Source of the DNA: an uncultured Ruminococcus sp. | GTDB lineage: Bacteria > Bacillota > Clostridia > Oscillospirales > Ruminococcaceae | Assembly: GCA_902788785.1 (NCBI GenBank) | Contig: CADALT010000036.1 | Coordinates: 1 to 44,808, forward strand | Direction: 5' to 3' | DNA: 44,808 nucleotides | Shown: piece by piece, positions 7,831 to 17,311 of the stretch | Layout: the number at the start of each line of letters is the position of its first letter | Numbering within the stretch: position 1 is the first letter of the stretch | Translations under genes and position numbers: made by a program | Notes under the pieces: model-generated | What the model was told of the DNA's origin: nothing | Databases searched by the model: none | What the model saw: the letters and a program-made list of their open reading frames with translations, nothing else

Positions 7831-9132
7831 ATGAATTTAAAAAAGGTAGCTAATATAAAGAATATCGCTTGCCTTACTGCGGTAGTGGCACTGGCAGCAG
7901 GCATAAATATAGCTGAAAGGCACAAGAAAACAGATGATGCTGTAAAGCCCGACAGCGACAGCAGTTCACAGGCTGTGGTCAGTGAGGCGCAGGAAGAAAG
8001 CAAGGCTGACGACAAAAAAGATGAGGGCAAGGAAACTGTTATGCTTTCGGCGGCGATACCCGAGCTTAGCTGCAAGGCTGTGGATTTTGACGGCAGCGTG
8101 GTTTTTGCAGACCCTATGGGCAGCTATTCGTTTTTAGATGATGGCAAGGATTCGGCAGGGATAACCGTGATGGACGATTCGGGCGTGAATGTGACTTTCG
8201 GTGTAAAGGACGGCAAGCTGAACATCGTCAGGGACGGCGAACCCGCAGATGGATTTGTATATAAAAAGCATTTGATAGAACTCAAAGACGGCAAGCTTTA
8301 TTATGACAGCAGTCCTGTGGAATACAAGGCTGAGTCATTCTCGGCATACAAGCTGAATGATGAATACACGGTGGAATGTGTGGGCATCGGCAAGTACAGG
8401 CTGAGAGATGCGGAGGGCAAGATCGCTGAAAGCTGCGAGATAGAGGAAAGCAACGGCGAAAAGCTCAAAGTGGTCGCTAATGACGAAGGCTTCTATTGCG
8501 AGGGCAAGAACGACGAACTGTTCTACAATGTTTTCAGAATGGGCGATGATGTACTGTTCACCTCATGGGCATACAGGCTCTACATAAACGGTGAAGAGCT
8601 GCTGCCCTACGGTTCGGGCGATACATATGTGAACAGCCAGCTTGAGATAGACAATAACAAGGTAACTTTCACACCCATAAGACCGCCTTATGATAACGGC
8701 AGTACGGCAACGGATAACGAGGGCATATCCGACCTGACAAATTCGATGCTGGGCATGGTAAATGCGGTGAGAAAGCAATATGGTCTGAAGCCTGTATACG
8801 GGCTCAAGCAGCTGGACGAAGCGGCTGTTGTAAGAGCTGAAGAGCTTACGGCGGATTTCAGCCATGTAAGACCCGATGATGATAAAAGCACATACAGCAC
8901 AGCACTGGAGAGCGCAGGGCTCGAATGGTGGGAGTGCAGTGAAAATATAGCCAAGGGCGGCGAGACCGCAGAGGAAGTGTTCAACAGCTGGATGAGCTCG
9001 CAGGAGCACCGTGCGGCGATACTCGACCCCTCGATGAAGTATATGGCAATGGCAAAGAAGGAAACAGGCGGCGACATTTATTGGGAGCAGCTTTTCTTCA
9101 ACGACACCTATATCCCTGCACAAAGCGTATGA
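7831..9132 (+). CDS. Membrane-anchored CAP (SCP/PR-1-like) domain protein
   Basis: The 433-residue protein starts at ATG 7831 behind AAGAAGGA; the longer frame from TTG 7789 has no good RBS. An N-terminal hydrophobic helix (about 10-25) without a clear cleavage site should anchor it outside the membrane. An acidic Ser/Lys/Asp linker and about 230 residues with no recognised domain follow. The C-terminal 130 residues form a CAP domain: MLGMVNAVRKQYGLKPV, FSHVRPDD with the conserved His, SENIAKG with the conserved Glu, and QEHRAAILDPSMKYMAMA. Bacterial CAP proteins are extracellular and mostly of unknown biochemistry. Here there is no dockerin, unlike the genes on both sides. Confidence 0.9.
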   Translation: MNLKKVANIKNIACLTAVVALAAGINIAERHKKTDDAVKPDSDSSSQAVVSEAQEESKADDKKDEGKETVMLSAAIPELSCKAVDFDGSVVFADPMGSYSFLDDGKDSAGITVMDDSGVNVTFGVKDGKLNIVRDGEPADGFVYKKHLIELKDGKLYYDSSPVEYKAESFSAYKLNDEYTVECVGIGKYRLRDAEGKIAESCEIEESNGEKLKVVANDEGFYCEGKNDELFYNVFRMGDDVLFTSWAYRLYINGEELLPYGSGDTYVNSQLEIDNNKVTFTPIRPPYDNGSTATDNEGISDLTNSMLGMVNAVRKQYGLKPVYGLKQLDEAAVVRAEELTADFSHVRPDDDKSTYSTALESAGLEWWECSENIAKGGETAEEVFNSWMSSQEHRAAILDPSMKYMAMAKKETGGDIYWEQLFFNDTYIPAQSV

Positions 9133-9172
9133 CCACGACCCAAAGGCGTGCATATTGAAAAGTTATAAATTT

Positions 9173-9223
9173 GTACCTGTATAATATCGGATAGCATATA
9201 TCCGATAAGCAGGTACATTTTTT
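9173..9223 (+). terminator. Terminator of the CAP-domain gene
   Basis: Outer stem GTACCTG / CAGGTAC and inner stem ATCGGAT / ATCCGAT form an interrupted hairpin followed by ATTTTTT. Confidence 0.88.
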
Positions 9224-9294
9224 ATAAAAATTATGTCAAATCTTTTAACCTAAACATTTTTAAACCAAATTTATGCCTGAACATTCATAATTAT

Positions 9295-9435
9295 ATTAAA
9301 TGACATAAATTTCTATACATCAGCACTCACAAAAACATAAGGTATCGTTTTTGCAAGTGTTGATGCAGAAATTTTAATGTCGTTTAATATAATATTAAAC
9401 GGCATAAATCTCATCAAATCACTATGTCGTTTAAT
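9295..9435. promoter_or_regulatory. Four copies of a 12-bp motif in alternating orientation (operator-like array)
   Basis: The motif ATTAAAYGRCAT occurs at 9295-9306 (forward), 9377-9388 (reverse), 9394-9405 (forward) and 9424-9435 (reverse). Copies 2 and 3 form a near-perfect palindrome with TATAAT (9388-9393) at its centre. Copies 1 and 2 bound a larger inverted repeat whose arms include CAGCACTCACAAAAAC and its near complement (9321-9363). No good -35 box lies 16-18 bp before the TATAAT, which suggests an activated or repressed promoter. The 361-bp gap contains no other gene. Confidence 0.65.
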
Positions 9436-9494
9436 GCACATCATTACCCGTATAAGGGGAACGGAAACTCTTATAAGCTAAGGAGGGCTTAAAA

Positions 9495-11663
9495 ATGAGA
9501 GCGAACATGAGAAGAAGAGCAGCAGGGGTCACTGCTGCGGCAATGATGTTCACAAGCATGGGCGTCGGTGTAAATGCCCAGGAGGGAACAGCAGTAAATG
9601 AGAATAGTTTTACTTTTACTGCTGAAAATGTTACTGCTGCAAATGCTGACGGGAACGGTTTTAAGATCGAAGGTACTGCGCTGACCATCAGCGAGGCAGG
9701 CACTTACACGGTCTCGGGACAGTGCGCAAAGGGCAGCATCAAGATCAAGAAAGGCACAAAGGATGTTGTGCTGGTGCTGGACGGTATCGAACTTACAGCA
9801 ACGGACAGCGCTGCGCTGACCATCGGCAAGGAAGCTGACGTACAGGTGCTTGTAAAGGGCGAGAATACGCTCAGAGATGGTGAGGACCCTGCTGATGAGG
9901 AGTCCACAGATGCTGAGACTCAGGAAGCATTCGAGGGTGCTGCGGTAAAGGTAAAGAGCGGTGCAAAGGCTGTATTCACGGGTACAGGTACGCTTACTGC
10001 CGATGGTTCGGCTTGCAAGAACGGTATCAAGGGTGCTGCAACAGCTGCGGTAATAGTTGGTCAGGGCGAGGATGACGGTCTGACACTTAAAGTTGATGCT
10101 GCCAAGAACGCACTTGCATCGGACGGCAGTGTTGAGATAAAGGGCGGCAAGGTCGAACTCAACGCAAAGGGCGATGCGCTGAAAGCTTCACCCGAAGAGA
10201 ATGATAAGGACTCCGCAGGCACTGTTGCCATCAGCGGCGGCGAAGTCATCATAAACGGCGGTGAGGACGGCATACAGGCAGACGGCGGCTTCACGATGAC
10301 AGGCGGCATAGTTGATATAGTTGCGGCAGGCGGCCATACAAAGACTGCTGAAAGCGGCGGCAAGGGCATAAAGTCCGACAAGGCTGTGACCATTTCGGGC
10401 GGCGAGGTCTACATTGATGCGGCTGATGACGGCATACACGTTAACGGCACTGCGGGCGATGAAAAGCTTGCCATAACAGGCGGCAAGGTCAAGGTGCGTG
10501 CGGCTGATGACGGTTTGAAGAGCGACTATTATCTGGTAATAGGTACAGAGGACGGACAGGGTCAGCCTTTGGTAGATGTAAGCTATGCATGCGAGGGTAT
10601 CGAGGGTGCAGTTATTGACCTGTACTCGGGCACGGGCAGCGTTATGGCATCGGATGACGGTATGAACGCAGCAAACAGTGATCTTGAGGATTACAAGTTC
10701 GCTATAAATATTTTCGGCGGAAAATGGTTCGTAAATGCCAACGGTGACGGACTGGATTCCAACGGCGATCTGAATATCAAGGGCGGTGAGACACAGGTAT
10801 TCGGTACACCCAGCGGCGGAAACGCATCGCTTGACTATGGCGATTTTGGTTCACAGTTCAATGTAAGCGGCGGCTGGGTCGTAGGTATAAGTGACGGTGG
10901 AATGGCAGTTGCGCCTACCTCGGGCAACTATCTGATGTTCGGCAGCAAGGGCGGCTTTGGCGGTCCCGGAGGTCCCGGCGGTCCGGGTATGCCTCCCCAG
11001 GGTGGTAACGGACAGGGACAGCCACCACAGGGCGGCAACGGACAGGGACAGCCACCCCAGGGCAACTCTTCCGTTAATATCAAAGAAGGTACAAAGATCG
11101 AGATCAAGGACGGCAGCGGAAAGGTGATATACTCCGCAGAGGGCGTTAAAAACGCAAACAGCGTGATCTACGCTGCGGCTGACCTTAAAGAGGGCGAAAG
11201 CTATACTCTTGTGCTTGACGGTGAAGATGCTGAAACAGTAAAGGCAGAAGCAGGCTCGGAACAGCAGAGCGGAAATATGATGCCCCCTCCTCCTCCGGGC
11301 GGAAAGCCGGGCGACAGACCTTCGGGTGACGGTGATACCACTCCCGGTGAGGACGGTCCTTTCGGCAATATGATGTCGGGCGATGTAAATTCCGACGGTA
11401 AGGTGGATGTTACAGACATTGCACTGGTAGCATCACACATCAAGGGTATAAAAGCCCTTGACCAGTTCGGTTCGATGATGGCTGATGTTGACCGCAATTT
11501 CAGTGTAGATGTGACTGATATAGCTATGATAGCTTCACATATCAAGGGCATAAAGGCACTTGACAACACCATGCCCCCTCCTCCTCCCGAGGGTGATGAG
11601 GGCAATGCGGAAGTTCCCACGGGCAAGCTTCCCGAGGGCTTCGGTATACCTGACAGAAAGTAA
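9495..11663 (+). CDS. Secreted Cthe_2159-like carbohydrate-binding protein with internal dockerin
   Basis: The 722-residue protein has AGGAGGG seven bases before ATG and a signal peptide ending near VNAQE. Residues about 45-500 form repeated beta-helix strands (VVLVLDGIELTATDSAALTI, GGKVELNAKGDALKA, SGGEVYIDAADDGIHVNG), the pattern of the Cthe_2159 carbohydrate-binding family, whose founder binds cellulose and polygalacturonate. A Gly/Pro/Gln tract follows, with GGNGQGQPPQ repeated, then a small beta domain and a dockerin (GDVNSDGKVDVTDIALVASH and DRNFSVDVTDIAMIASH). A Pro-rich tail of about 35 residues lies after the dockerin, so the dockerin is not terminal. No catalytic residues are recognised. 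The upstream motif array suggests tight regulation. Confidence 0.88.
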   Translation: MRANMRRRAAGVTAAAMMFTSMGVGVNAQEGTAVNENSFTFTAENVTAANADGNGFKIEGTALTISEAGTYTVSGQCAKGSIKIKKGTKDVVLVLDGIELTATDSAALTIGKEADVQVLVKGENTLRDGEDPADEESTDAETQEAFEGAAVKVKSGAKAVFTGTGTLTADGSACKNGIKGAATAAVIVGQGEDDGLTLKVDAAKNALASDGSVEIKGGKVELNAKGDALKASPEENDKDSAGTVAISGGEVIINGGEDGIQADGGFTMTGGIVDIVAAGGHTKTAESGGKGIKSDKAVTISGGEVYIDAADDGIHVNGTAGDEKLAITGGKVKVRAADDGLKSDYYLVIGTEDGQGQPLVDVSYACEGIEGAVIDLYSGTGSVMASDDGMNAANSDLEDYKFAINIFGGKWFVNANGDGLDSNGDLNIKGGETQVFGTPSGGNASLDYGDFGSQFNVSGGWVVGISDGGMAVAPTSGNYLMFGSKGGFGGPGGPGGPGMPPQGGNGQGQPPQGGNGQGQPPQGNSSVNIKEGTKIEIKDGSGKVIYSAEGVKNANSVIYAAADLKEGESYTLVLDGEDAETVKAEAGSEQQSGNMMPPPPPGGKPGDRPSGDGDTTPGEDGPFGNMMSGDVNSDGKVDVTDIALVASHIKGIKALDQFGSMMADVDRNFSVDVTDIAMIASHIKGIKALDNTMPPPPPEGDEGNAEVPTGKLPEGFGIPDRK

Positions 11664-11675
11664 TATATAAAAAAC

Positions 11676-11709
11676 GGCCGCACAGCATATTTACGCTGTG
11701 CGGTCATTT
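11676..11709. terminator. Bidirectional terminator between convergent genes
   Basis: An 11-bp stem (11676-11686 with 11695-11705, one wobble) is flanked by AAAAAA on the left and TTTT on the right. It serves the carbohydrate-binding gene and the efflux operon on the minus strand. Confidence 0.88.
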
Positions 11710-11780
11710 TGTGTGTCAGAGCGGCACCTTATCATCTGCAATAATATGGTGTGCAGATCGCAGATGCGGTGCGCTTTGTA

Positions 11781-13070
11781 TCATTCGTATCTTAAAGCGT
11801 CGATGGGGTTGAGGTTCGCCGCTTTGATACTTGGGATAATGCCGAATATAATGCCCACTGCCATTGAGAAGCCGACAGATATAACTATCGCTTTGGTGGA
11901 GATGGATACTGCCACGCTGGTGATATTAGCGATGACGTTTGAAAGTCCGATGCCCGAAAGCACGCCTATCAGTCCGCCGAGAGTGGTGAGTACCACGGCT
12001 TCGGTCAGAAACTGTGCAAGGATACGGGTCTTTTTAGCACCGAGGGCTTTTTTCAGACCTATCTCACGGGTACGCTCCGTAACGGATACCAGCATGATGT
12101 TCATTACACCGATACCGCCTACCAGCAGGGATATGCCGGCTATCCAGATCAGCATACGGTTGGTGGACTGGGAAAGATCCTGGAGCTGTTTTGCTTTTTC
12201 GAGCAAGCTTTCGCTCTTGTATTCAAGGGCTGCGGACGCATGATCCTCACCGCCCTTTTCATTTGCAGCGGGGGTGCGCAGGATATTCTCGTTTAATATA
12301 TCTGCGGACTTTTTGCCTGCATCGGTCATGCTGTCAGTATTCTTCGCCTGCACCACGCAGTTCTGGGGTTCATCATAAGTATAGCAGATACTCCATGCGG
12401 TGGTGGGTATGAAGATCTGTCCGCTGGTGGTCTGGTTGTAGGTGAAGTAGTCATCAACGCTGTTGATAGTGGGCTCAAAGCCCGAACGCTTGCAGACCAC
12501 ACCGATTATGGTGAAAGGGTCGCCGTTGATATCGAGCCTTTTGCCTATGGGGTCTTCGCCCTCGAACAGACCTCTCTGCATATTGGTATCTATCAGCGCC
12601 ACCTTTGAAAAGCTGCTGTAGTGCTTTTCCGAGAAGCCTATGCCCTGCGCCACATCATAACCCAGGGTATCGAGATAATCTTCATCAATACCATAGATGA
12701 TAGATGAAGATATCTGCTTATTGAGGTAGAAGATATTCATGGGGTTATCTCGTACACGGAATAGTGTGCATTTATCCACCTCATCAAGGTCGATGATGCG
12801 CTGCTTATCTTTCTCGGAGATGACTCTGACATTCTGTGGGAGACCGCCGAAGCCAAAGTCTGCAAAACTGTCGCCCTGCATGAGGGAGATCTTTACGGTA
12901 TTATTGCCTGCGCCGATCAGATTGTTCTTGATCTGTTCGTTGGTACCCTCGATGGTGGATACTATGGCAATTATGGCAGCGATACCTATGATAATACCGA
13001 GCATTGTCAGTATCGAACGTATTTTATGGCTGAGTATTCCCTGAAAGGATAGCCTAATATTTTCTATCAT
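11781..13070 (-). CDS. MacB-type ABC transporter permease
   Basis: The 429-residue protein has the MacB/FtsX plan: an N-terminal membrane helix (LSHKIRSILTMLGIIIGIAAI), a large extracellular domain (about 45-300), and three C-terminal helices with the segment ERTREIGLKKALGAKKTRIL between them, ending NPIDALRYE. AGGAGGATAT precedes the ATG. It is the last gene of a four-gene minus-strand operon with an ATPase and two adaptors, 12 bp after the second adaptor. Such mechanotransmission pumps export peptides, antimicrobials or lipids; the substrate here is unknown. Confidence 0.92.
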   Translation of the reverse strand: MIENIRLSFQGILSHKIRSILTMLGIIIGIAAIIAIVSTIEGTNEQIKNNLIGAGNNTVKISLMQGDSFADFGFGGLPQNVRVISEKDKQRIIDLDEVDKCTLFRVRDNPMNIFYLNKQISSSIIYGIDEDYLDTLGYDVAQGIGFSEKHYSSFSKVALIDTNMQRGLFEGEDPIGKRLDINGDPFTIIGVVCKRSGFEPTINSVDDYFTYNQTTSGQIFIPTTAWSICYTYDEPQNCVVQAKNTDSMTDAGKKSADILNENILRTPAANEKGGEDHASAALEYKSESLLEKAKQLQDLSQSTNRMLIWIAGISLLVGGIGVMNIMLVSVTERTREIGLKKALGAKKTRILAQFLTEAVVLTTLGGLIGVLSGIGLSNVIANITSVAVSISTKAIVISVGFSMAVGIIFGIIPSIKAANLNPIDALRYE

Positions 13071-13082
13071 TACATATCCTCC

Positions 13083-14924
13083 TTAACCCATGCCCATGTT
13101 CTGGACTAAATACTGCTCGGGATCAATAGTTTCCGTGGTCTCTTTGGTGCGCACGCCCTCTTTTACATCGGTGCCGTAGGGGAAGCAGAGCTTATCGTTC
13201 TTGGTAAGACCGCCTTTGATCTCGATATATGCGCCTAAATAGGAGATCTGACCTGTTTTTACATACTGCTTGGTCAGCTTGTTGTCCTTATCGGCTTTCA
13301 TGATATAGTATTCTCCGCCCTCCTGACGCACGTATGCCATGGGGATATATACGGAACCTGAGTTCTGCTTATTGAGTTCGCTGCTGTTATCGAGAGTTAC
13401 CTCTACCCAGTCATAAAGCCGGAAGGCATCGGGGTCATCGAGTTTAGCGTGTACTCGGTAGGTCGAGTTATTGGGGTTCTCGCCCCACTGTCCGCCCTCG
13501 TATCTGATAGGTTCATCTTCGATACGGGTTATAACGGCTGTACCTGATGCGCCCGAGTTCCAGGACTGGAGCTGTATGGTGCTGCCGATCTTTGCTTTAT
13601 CAAGATTGAGCTCGCTGACCATACAGATGACCTCTGTTCCTCCTGCACCCTCGATGACTGCAAAGGCATTGTCATCGGGTGAGGGCTCACGGTAGGGGTC
13701 GTCCTCTTCGGGGTTTTCCTCGTCGATATCTTCATCATCGGAGGAAGGCTTGCCTATCTTGGTAACGGTACCGTCTATCTCGGCATAAAGTTTGCCGTCA
13801 CGCTTTTTCTTCTTGGCAGCTTCGTACTCATTCTTGGCGACCTTTATGGAGATCTCCATATCCTTGATGAGCGCTTCCTGTTCAGCGATCATCTTTTTTA
13901 TCTGATCTTTGGAATAGATATAATCGTTGCTGTCGGGGTCGATGTAGTCATCATAGCCGTCGTCATAATCTTCTTCCTCCTCGGGTTCGGGGGCAGGGAG
14001 AATTATTATCTCGGGCAGTTGGAAATCGTCCTCTTCCTTAGTTGTGGGATTTGAGAAGCTCAGCTTGCCGTAGAGAGTTACCGCAGGGTCGATGGAAGCT
14101 TTGCCTTCCTCATCGACTGTAACACCTGCGGAGGCTTTCCAGTCATCAAGCACGGTATCAGTTAGATTTGCGGGATCTACCACCCATTTATAGAGATAGG
14201 TGAAGTCGCTCATATAAACGCAGATCTCGGCTATCTTCTTATCAGCTATGAGCTTGCCCATGAATTCCTTGGAAACGATCGTATCCTCGGTGCAGTTTAT
14301 GATGTAGGGATGTTCCTTGGAGCCGTTGCCCTCGGCAGGTGTGAAAGCAGGCTTTACCACATCTTTCACCAGCTTCTCGGGGGGCTGGTGAGGTCTTTCC
14401 TCATCTGGATCTGCAAGGTACTCATCGGGATCATAGCCTTCGATGTAGAAAGGCGTGTGCGTGCCCTCCTCGTAGGGCTCATAGTCCTCATATTCGGGGA
14501 CTTTGGGTGCGTCCTCCGAGGGTTTATAGTTTTTGATGTTATTGAGTTCTCTTTCCGCCATGATCTTTTTCTGTTCAGCAGATGCCACAGCGTTTTTCTT
14601 TTCCTCCAGTTCAAGTTCGACCACGGTCATATCGTATTCAAGTATCGGGTCGCCTTTCTTGACTTTGTCGCCCTCTTCCACAAAAACGTCCTTGACCAGC
14701 TTTTTGCTGTCGAGGTTGAATCTCTGCACATCCGATGCATAGATCTGACCGTCGATATAGGTGTATGAATAATCGAAATAGTCAGAAGGCATACTTATAA
14801 GCTCGATGGGCACAACGTCCACGACTATTTTAGCTTCCTTATCGGCTTTGTATTTTCTGTAGCCGAAATAGCTTCCGCCGCCGATGACAGCAAAACAGAG
14901 GAGCGTTATGATCATTTTTTTCAT
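13083..14924 (-). CDS. HlyD/MacA-family efflux adaptor with a long acidic insert
   Basis: The 613-residue protein has an N-terminal membrane anchor (MIITLLCFAVIGGGSYFGYR), a barrel and lipoyl-type half motif (VKDVFVEEGDKVKKGDPILEYD), a split helical hairpin, and a C-terminal half with DGTVTKIGKPSS and a final barrel. The hairpin is interrupted by about 200 residues rich in Glu, Asp, Pro and Tyr (about 130-330). Adaptors of this family are usually 350-450 residues, so this one is unusually long. The ATG directly abuts the TAA of the ATPase gene (TAAATG), with GGAGGAG before it, so translation is probably coupled. Confidence 0.87.
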   Translation of the reverse strand: MKKMIITLLCFAVIGGGSYFGYRKYKADKEAKIVVDVVPIELISMPSDYFDYSYTYIDGQIYASDVQRFNLDSKKLVKDVFVEEGDKVKKGDPILEYDMTVVELELEEKKNAVASAEQKKIMAERELNNIKNYKPSEDAPKVPEYEDYEPYEEGTHTPFYIEGYDPDEYLADPDEERPHQPPEKLVKDVVKPAFTPAEGNGSKEHPYIINCTEDTIVSKEFMGKLIADKKIAEICVYMSDFTYLYKWVVDPANLTDTVLDDWKASAGVTVDEEGKASIDPAVTLYGKLSFSNPTTKEEDDFQLPEIIILPAPEPEEEEDYDDGYDDYIDPDSNDYIYSKDQIKKMIAEQEALIKDMEISIKVAKNEYEAAKKKKRDGKLYAEIDGTVTKIGKPSSDDEDIDEENPEEDDPYREPSPDDNAFAVIEGAGGTEVICMVSELNLDKAKIGSTIQLQSWNSGASGTAVITRIEDEPIRYEGGQWGENPNNSTYRVHAKLDDPDAFRLYDWVEVTLDNSSELNKQNSGSVYIPMAYVRQEGGEYYIMKADKDNKLTKQYVKTGQISYLGAYIEIKGGLTKNDKLCFPYGTDVKEGVRTKETTETIDPEQYLVQNMGMG

Positions 14925-15632
14925 TTACGTGGTCTCCTCCTCTTTTTTGGTGCGGCTGCCGAATGCCCCGTCATGGAGCTCGCCGTCCCTGATATACATA
15001 ATACGTTTTGCGTGTTCGGCTATCTCGGGTTCATGGGTTATCATCACTATGGTCACGCCATCGTTGTTGAGGTCGCTGAATATGCGCATAACGTCCTCGC
15101 CCGATCTTGTATCCAGCGCACCTGTAGGTTCGTCTGCAAGCAGCAGCTTAGGTTTGTTGACTATTGCCCTTGCTATGGCGACACGCTGTTTCTGTCCGCC
15201 CGAAAGCTGGGTGGGGTTAAAGTTCATTCGGTCTTCAAGTCCTACTTTTTTCAAAGCGTCCTTTGCAAGCTCACGGCGCTTTCTTCTGGAAAAGCCTGCG
15301 TAGAGCAGGGGCAGCTCGACATTTTCCAGTGCAGACTGGCGGGGCAGCAGGTTGAAGTTCTGGAAAACAAAGCCTATCTTGCGGTTTCGTATATCCGAAA
15401 GCTGGCTGTCGTTGCAGCGCATTATATCCGAGCCGTCGAAAATGAACCTGCCCTTGGTCTGCTTATCAAGGCAGCCGATGATATTCATGAGGGTGGATTT
15501 GCCCGAGCCCGAGGGGCCCATTATAGCCACATACTCACCGTCATCGACGCACATGGAGATATCCTTCAGTACAGGCACGGGTTCTCTGCCCTGCATATAG
15601 TCCTTGAAGATATTATTGAGTTCAAATACCAT
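14925..15632 (-). CDS. ABC transporter ATP-binding protein (MacB/LolD type)
   Basis: The 235-residue ATPase has Walker A GPSGSGKST, a Q-loop at FVFQNFNLLPRQSALENVELPL, the ABC signature LSGGQKQR, Walker B LLLADEPTGALD and the switch His in MITHEPE. This is the LolD/MacB cytoplasmic ATPase subfamily and it should power the permease at 11781. GAGAGGATAAC precedes the ATG. It lies between the two adaptor genes, 11 bp after the first and touching the second. Confidence 0.96.
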   Translation of the reverse strand: MVFELNNIFKDYMQGREPVPVLKDISMCVDDGEYVAIMGPSGSGKSTLMNIIGCLDKQTKGRFIFDGSDIMRCNDSQLSDIRNRKIGFVFQNFNLLPRQSALENVELPLLYAGFSRRKRRELAKDALKKVGLEDRMNFNPTQLSGGQKQRVAIARAIVNKPKLLLADEPTGALDTRSGEDVMRIFSDLNNDGVTIVMITHEPEIAEHAKRIMYIRDGELHDGAFGSRTKKEEETT

Positions 15633-15643
15633 GTTATCCTCTC

Positions 15644-17260
15644 CTACTTATACCTGTCCTTCAGAAATTCTTCCTGTTCCTCGGCTGACATCTTATCGAA
15701 TTCTTCCTGAGATATGCCGTACATTTCTTCAAAATCAAGGTCGGGTACCTCGGAGGAATCGTCCTTTTCATCAGCCTTCTTATCGTCCTTATTTTCAGCG
15801 TCGCCGCTGTAATCGAACTCATATGTGCCGTCGTCATTTATACTGCCACGGATGAATTCGCCGTCTGCATCCATTTCTACTACGCCGCCGTCGGGGCTGG
15901 TTATCACGGTGCCGTTCTCGCTCGATTCGATGGTATTGCCGTCCTCATCAGTCATGGTGTAGCTTCCGTCATCATTCATTTCCATGCCGCCCATTTCGCC
16001 CATCATACCGTCCATGCCCATCATATCGCCCATATCGTTATCGGGGATATCCTTATCGGAACTATTGGTGGTGGTCTCAAGACCCTCTCTTATATAATCG
16101 GCAGGATAAGCTATCATATCATCGGAGGAGAGTCCGTCGAGTATCTCGATATCGCCGTACTCAGCGTCTTCTTCGCCTGTTTTGATATAGCGCTTTTCGA
16201 TCTTATCCTTATCTTTATCCTTAGCCCATACATAGCTCTTGTCGCCCTCTTTGAGAACGAAATCTGCCCAGAGCCATATGCCTGTCTTTTCAGTACCATT
16301 GCCGTTATCCAGGTCGATGAGGATATGCTGACCCAGCTTGAAATTGTCCAGCGACTCGGGCTCAACATAGAAAGCATACTTTGATGCAGTTACCTGCTCG
16401 TCACTTTCGCCGTACATCGTGTAATAGTTATCGCCCTCACTCTTCTGGGGGGAGGTATCTATCTCGCTGATAACGCCCTTGCAGGTGGTATCATCTACCC
16501 TGCTGCGGAGTATTACGGGGGCATCCTTTACGATGGATGCACTGTTCTGTTCATTGAACACTCCCTTGACTCTCATATCGCCCTCGGCAGTCAGCTTCAT
16601 GATGACATCGGGGCTGTCGGAGGCGGAGTAGTAGTCGTCGCTATTGGAGGCTGAGGGCTCTTTGAGCTCCTTTACGGTGCCGTCGATAGGTGCGATAACA
16701 TAAGCGTTCTTTATGGAAGTTTCAAGCTTGCTTATCTCGACCTTTTTCGCCTTGATGTCATATTCATTTCTGGCGTTGTTTGATTGCAGCTCGAGTATCT
16801 GTGTGGTATAGGTAACGGCAGCGTCCTGGCTTGCCTTTTTCTTTTCCTCCTCGTACTGCTTTATCTGATTATTGTTGGTCTCTATGGCAGCCTCAAGCCT
16901 TTCGACTTCGAGCTGTGCAGTATCTATCTCTATCTGGATAGCTTCAACATCGTAGGTCAGCAGCTTATCACCTTTTTCGACCTTGTCGCCCTCTTTTACG
17001 AGTATCTCGTCGATGGTCTTGGTGGTATCATACTTTACATCTACAGATTTCTGGGTCACGATAACGCCTGCAAAACTGCTGGAGAACAGTTCTGCACTTG
17101 TGACGGTATTTACGCCCGAGACTTTCTGCACATAGACCTTATCGGTGCTCCTTGCTTCGGGGCTTGCGTAGTTTTTGTATACATACCAGCCGCCTGCGCC
17201 CACACCTGCGATAACGAGCAGGGTGGCTATGGCTTTGCCGATGGAACTTGCTTTTGACAT
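15644..17260 (-). CDS. HlyD/MacA-family efflux adaptor with a Met/Asp-rich tail
   Basis: The 538-residue first gene of the operon has a membrane anchor, the lipoyl-type segment DEILVKEGDKVEKGDKLLTYD, a coiled hairpin (about 100-170) and IDGTVKELKEPSAS. The last 145 residues are unusual: a Met-rich stretch (DNDMGDMMGMDGMMGEMGG), two beta repeats (GSYTMTDEDGNTIESSENGT and relatives) and an acidic region ending in EEFDKMSAEEQEEFLKDRYK. Met/Asp-rich tails can bind metals or cationic peptides; that is inference. GGGAGGAATATT precedes the ATG. Two different adaptors for one pump suggest a hetero-oligomeric conduit. Confidence 0.87.
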   Translation of the reverse strand: MSKASSIGKAIATLLVIAGVGAGGWYVYKNYASPEARSTDKVYVQKVSGVNTVTSAELFSSSFAGVIVTQKSVDVKYDTTKTIDEILVKEGDKVEKGDKLLTYDVEAIQIEIDTAQLEVERLEAAIETNNNQIKQYEEEKKKASQDAAVTYTTQILELQSNNARNEYDIKAKKVEISKLETSIKNAYVIAPIDGTVKELKEPSASNSDDYYSASDSPDVIMKLTAEGDMRVKGVFNEQNSASIVKDAPVILRSRVDDTTCKGVISEIDTSPQKSEGDNYYTMYGESDEQVTASKYAFYVEPESLDNFKLGQHILIDLDNGNGTEKTGIWLWADFVLKEGDKSYVWAKDKDKDKIEKRYIKTGEEDAEYGDIEILDGLSSDDMIAYPADYIREGLETTTNSSDKDIPDNDMGDMMGMDGMMGEMGGMEMNDDGSYTMTDEDGNTIESSENGTVITSPDGGVVEMDADGEFIRGSINDDGTYEFDYSGDAENKDDKKADEKDDSSEVPDLDFEEMYGISQEEFDKMSAEEQEEFLKDRYK

Positions 17261-17281
17261 AATATTCCTCCCAAAATAAAG

Positions 17282-17311
17282 GATCTGTTACCCACATAGG
17301 TATAACAGATC
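17282..17311 (-). promoter_or_regulatory. Hairpin in the leader of the efflux operon
   Basis: A 9-bp perfect stem (GATCTGTTA with TAACAGATC) lies between promoter and RBS. On the minus strand it is followed by CCTTTATTTT, a weak T tract. TGTTA/TAACA half-sites continue to 17317, so it could be an attenuator or an operator. Confidence 0.45.
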
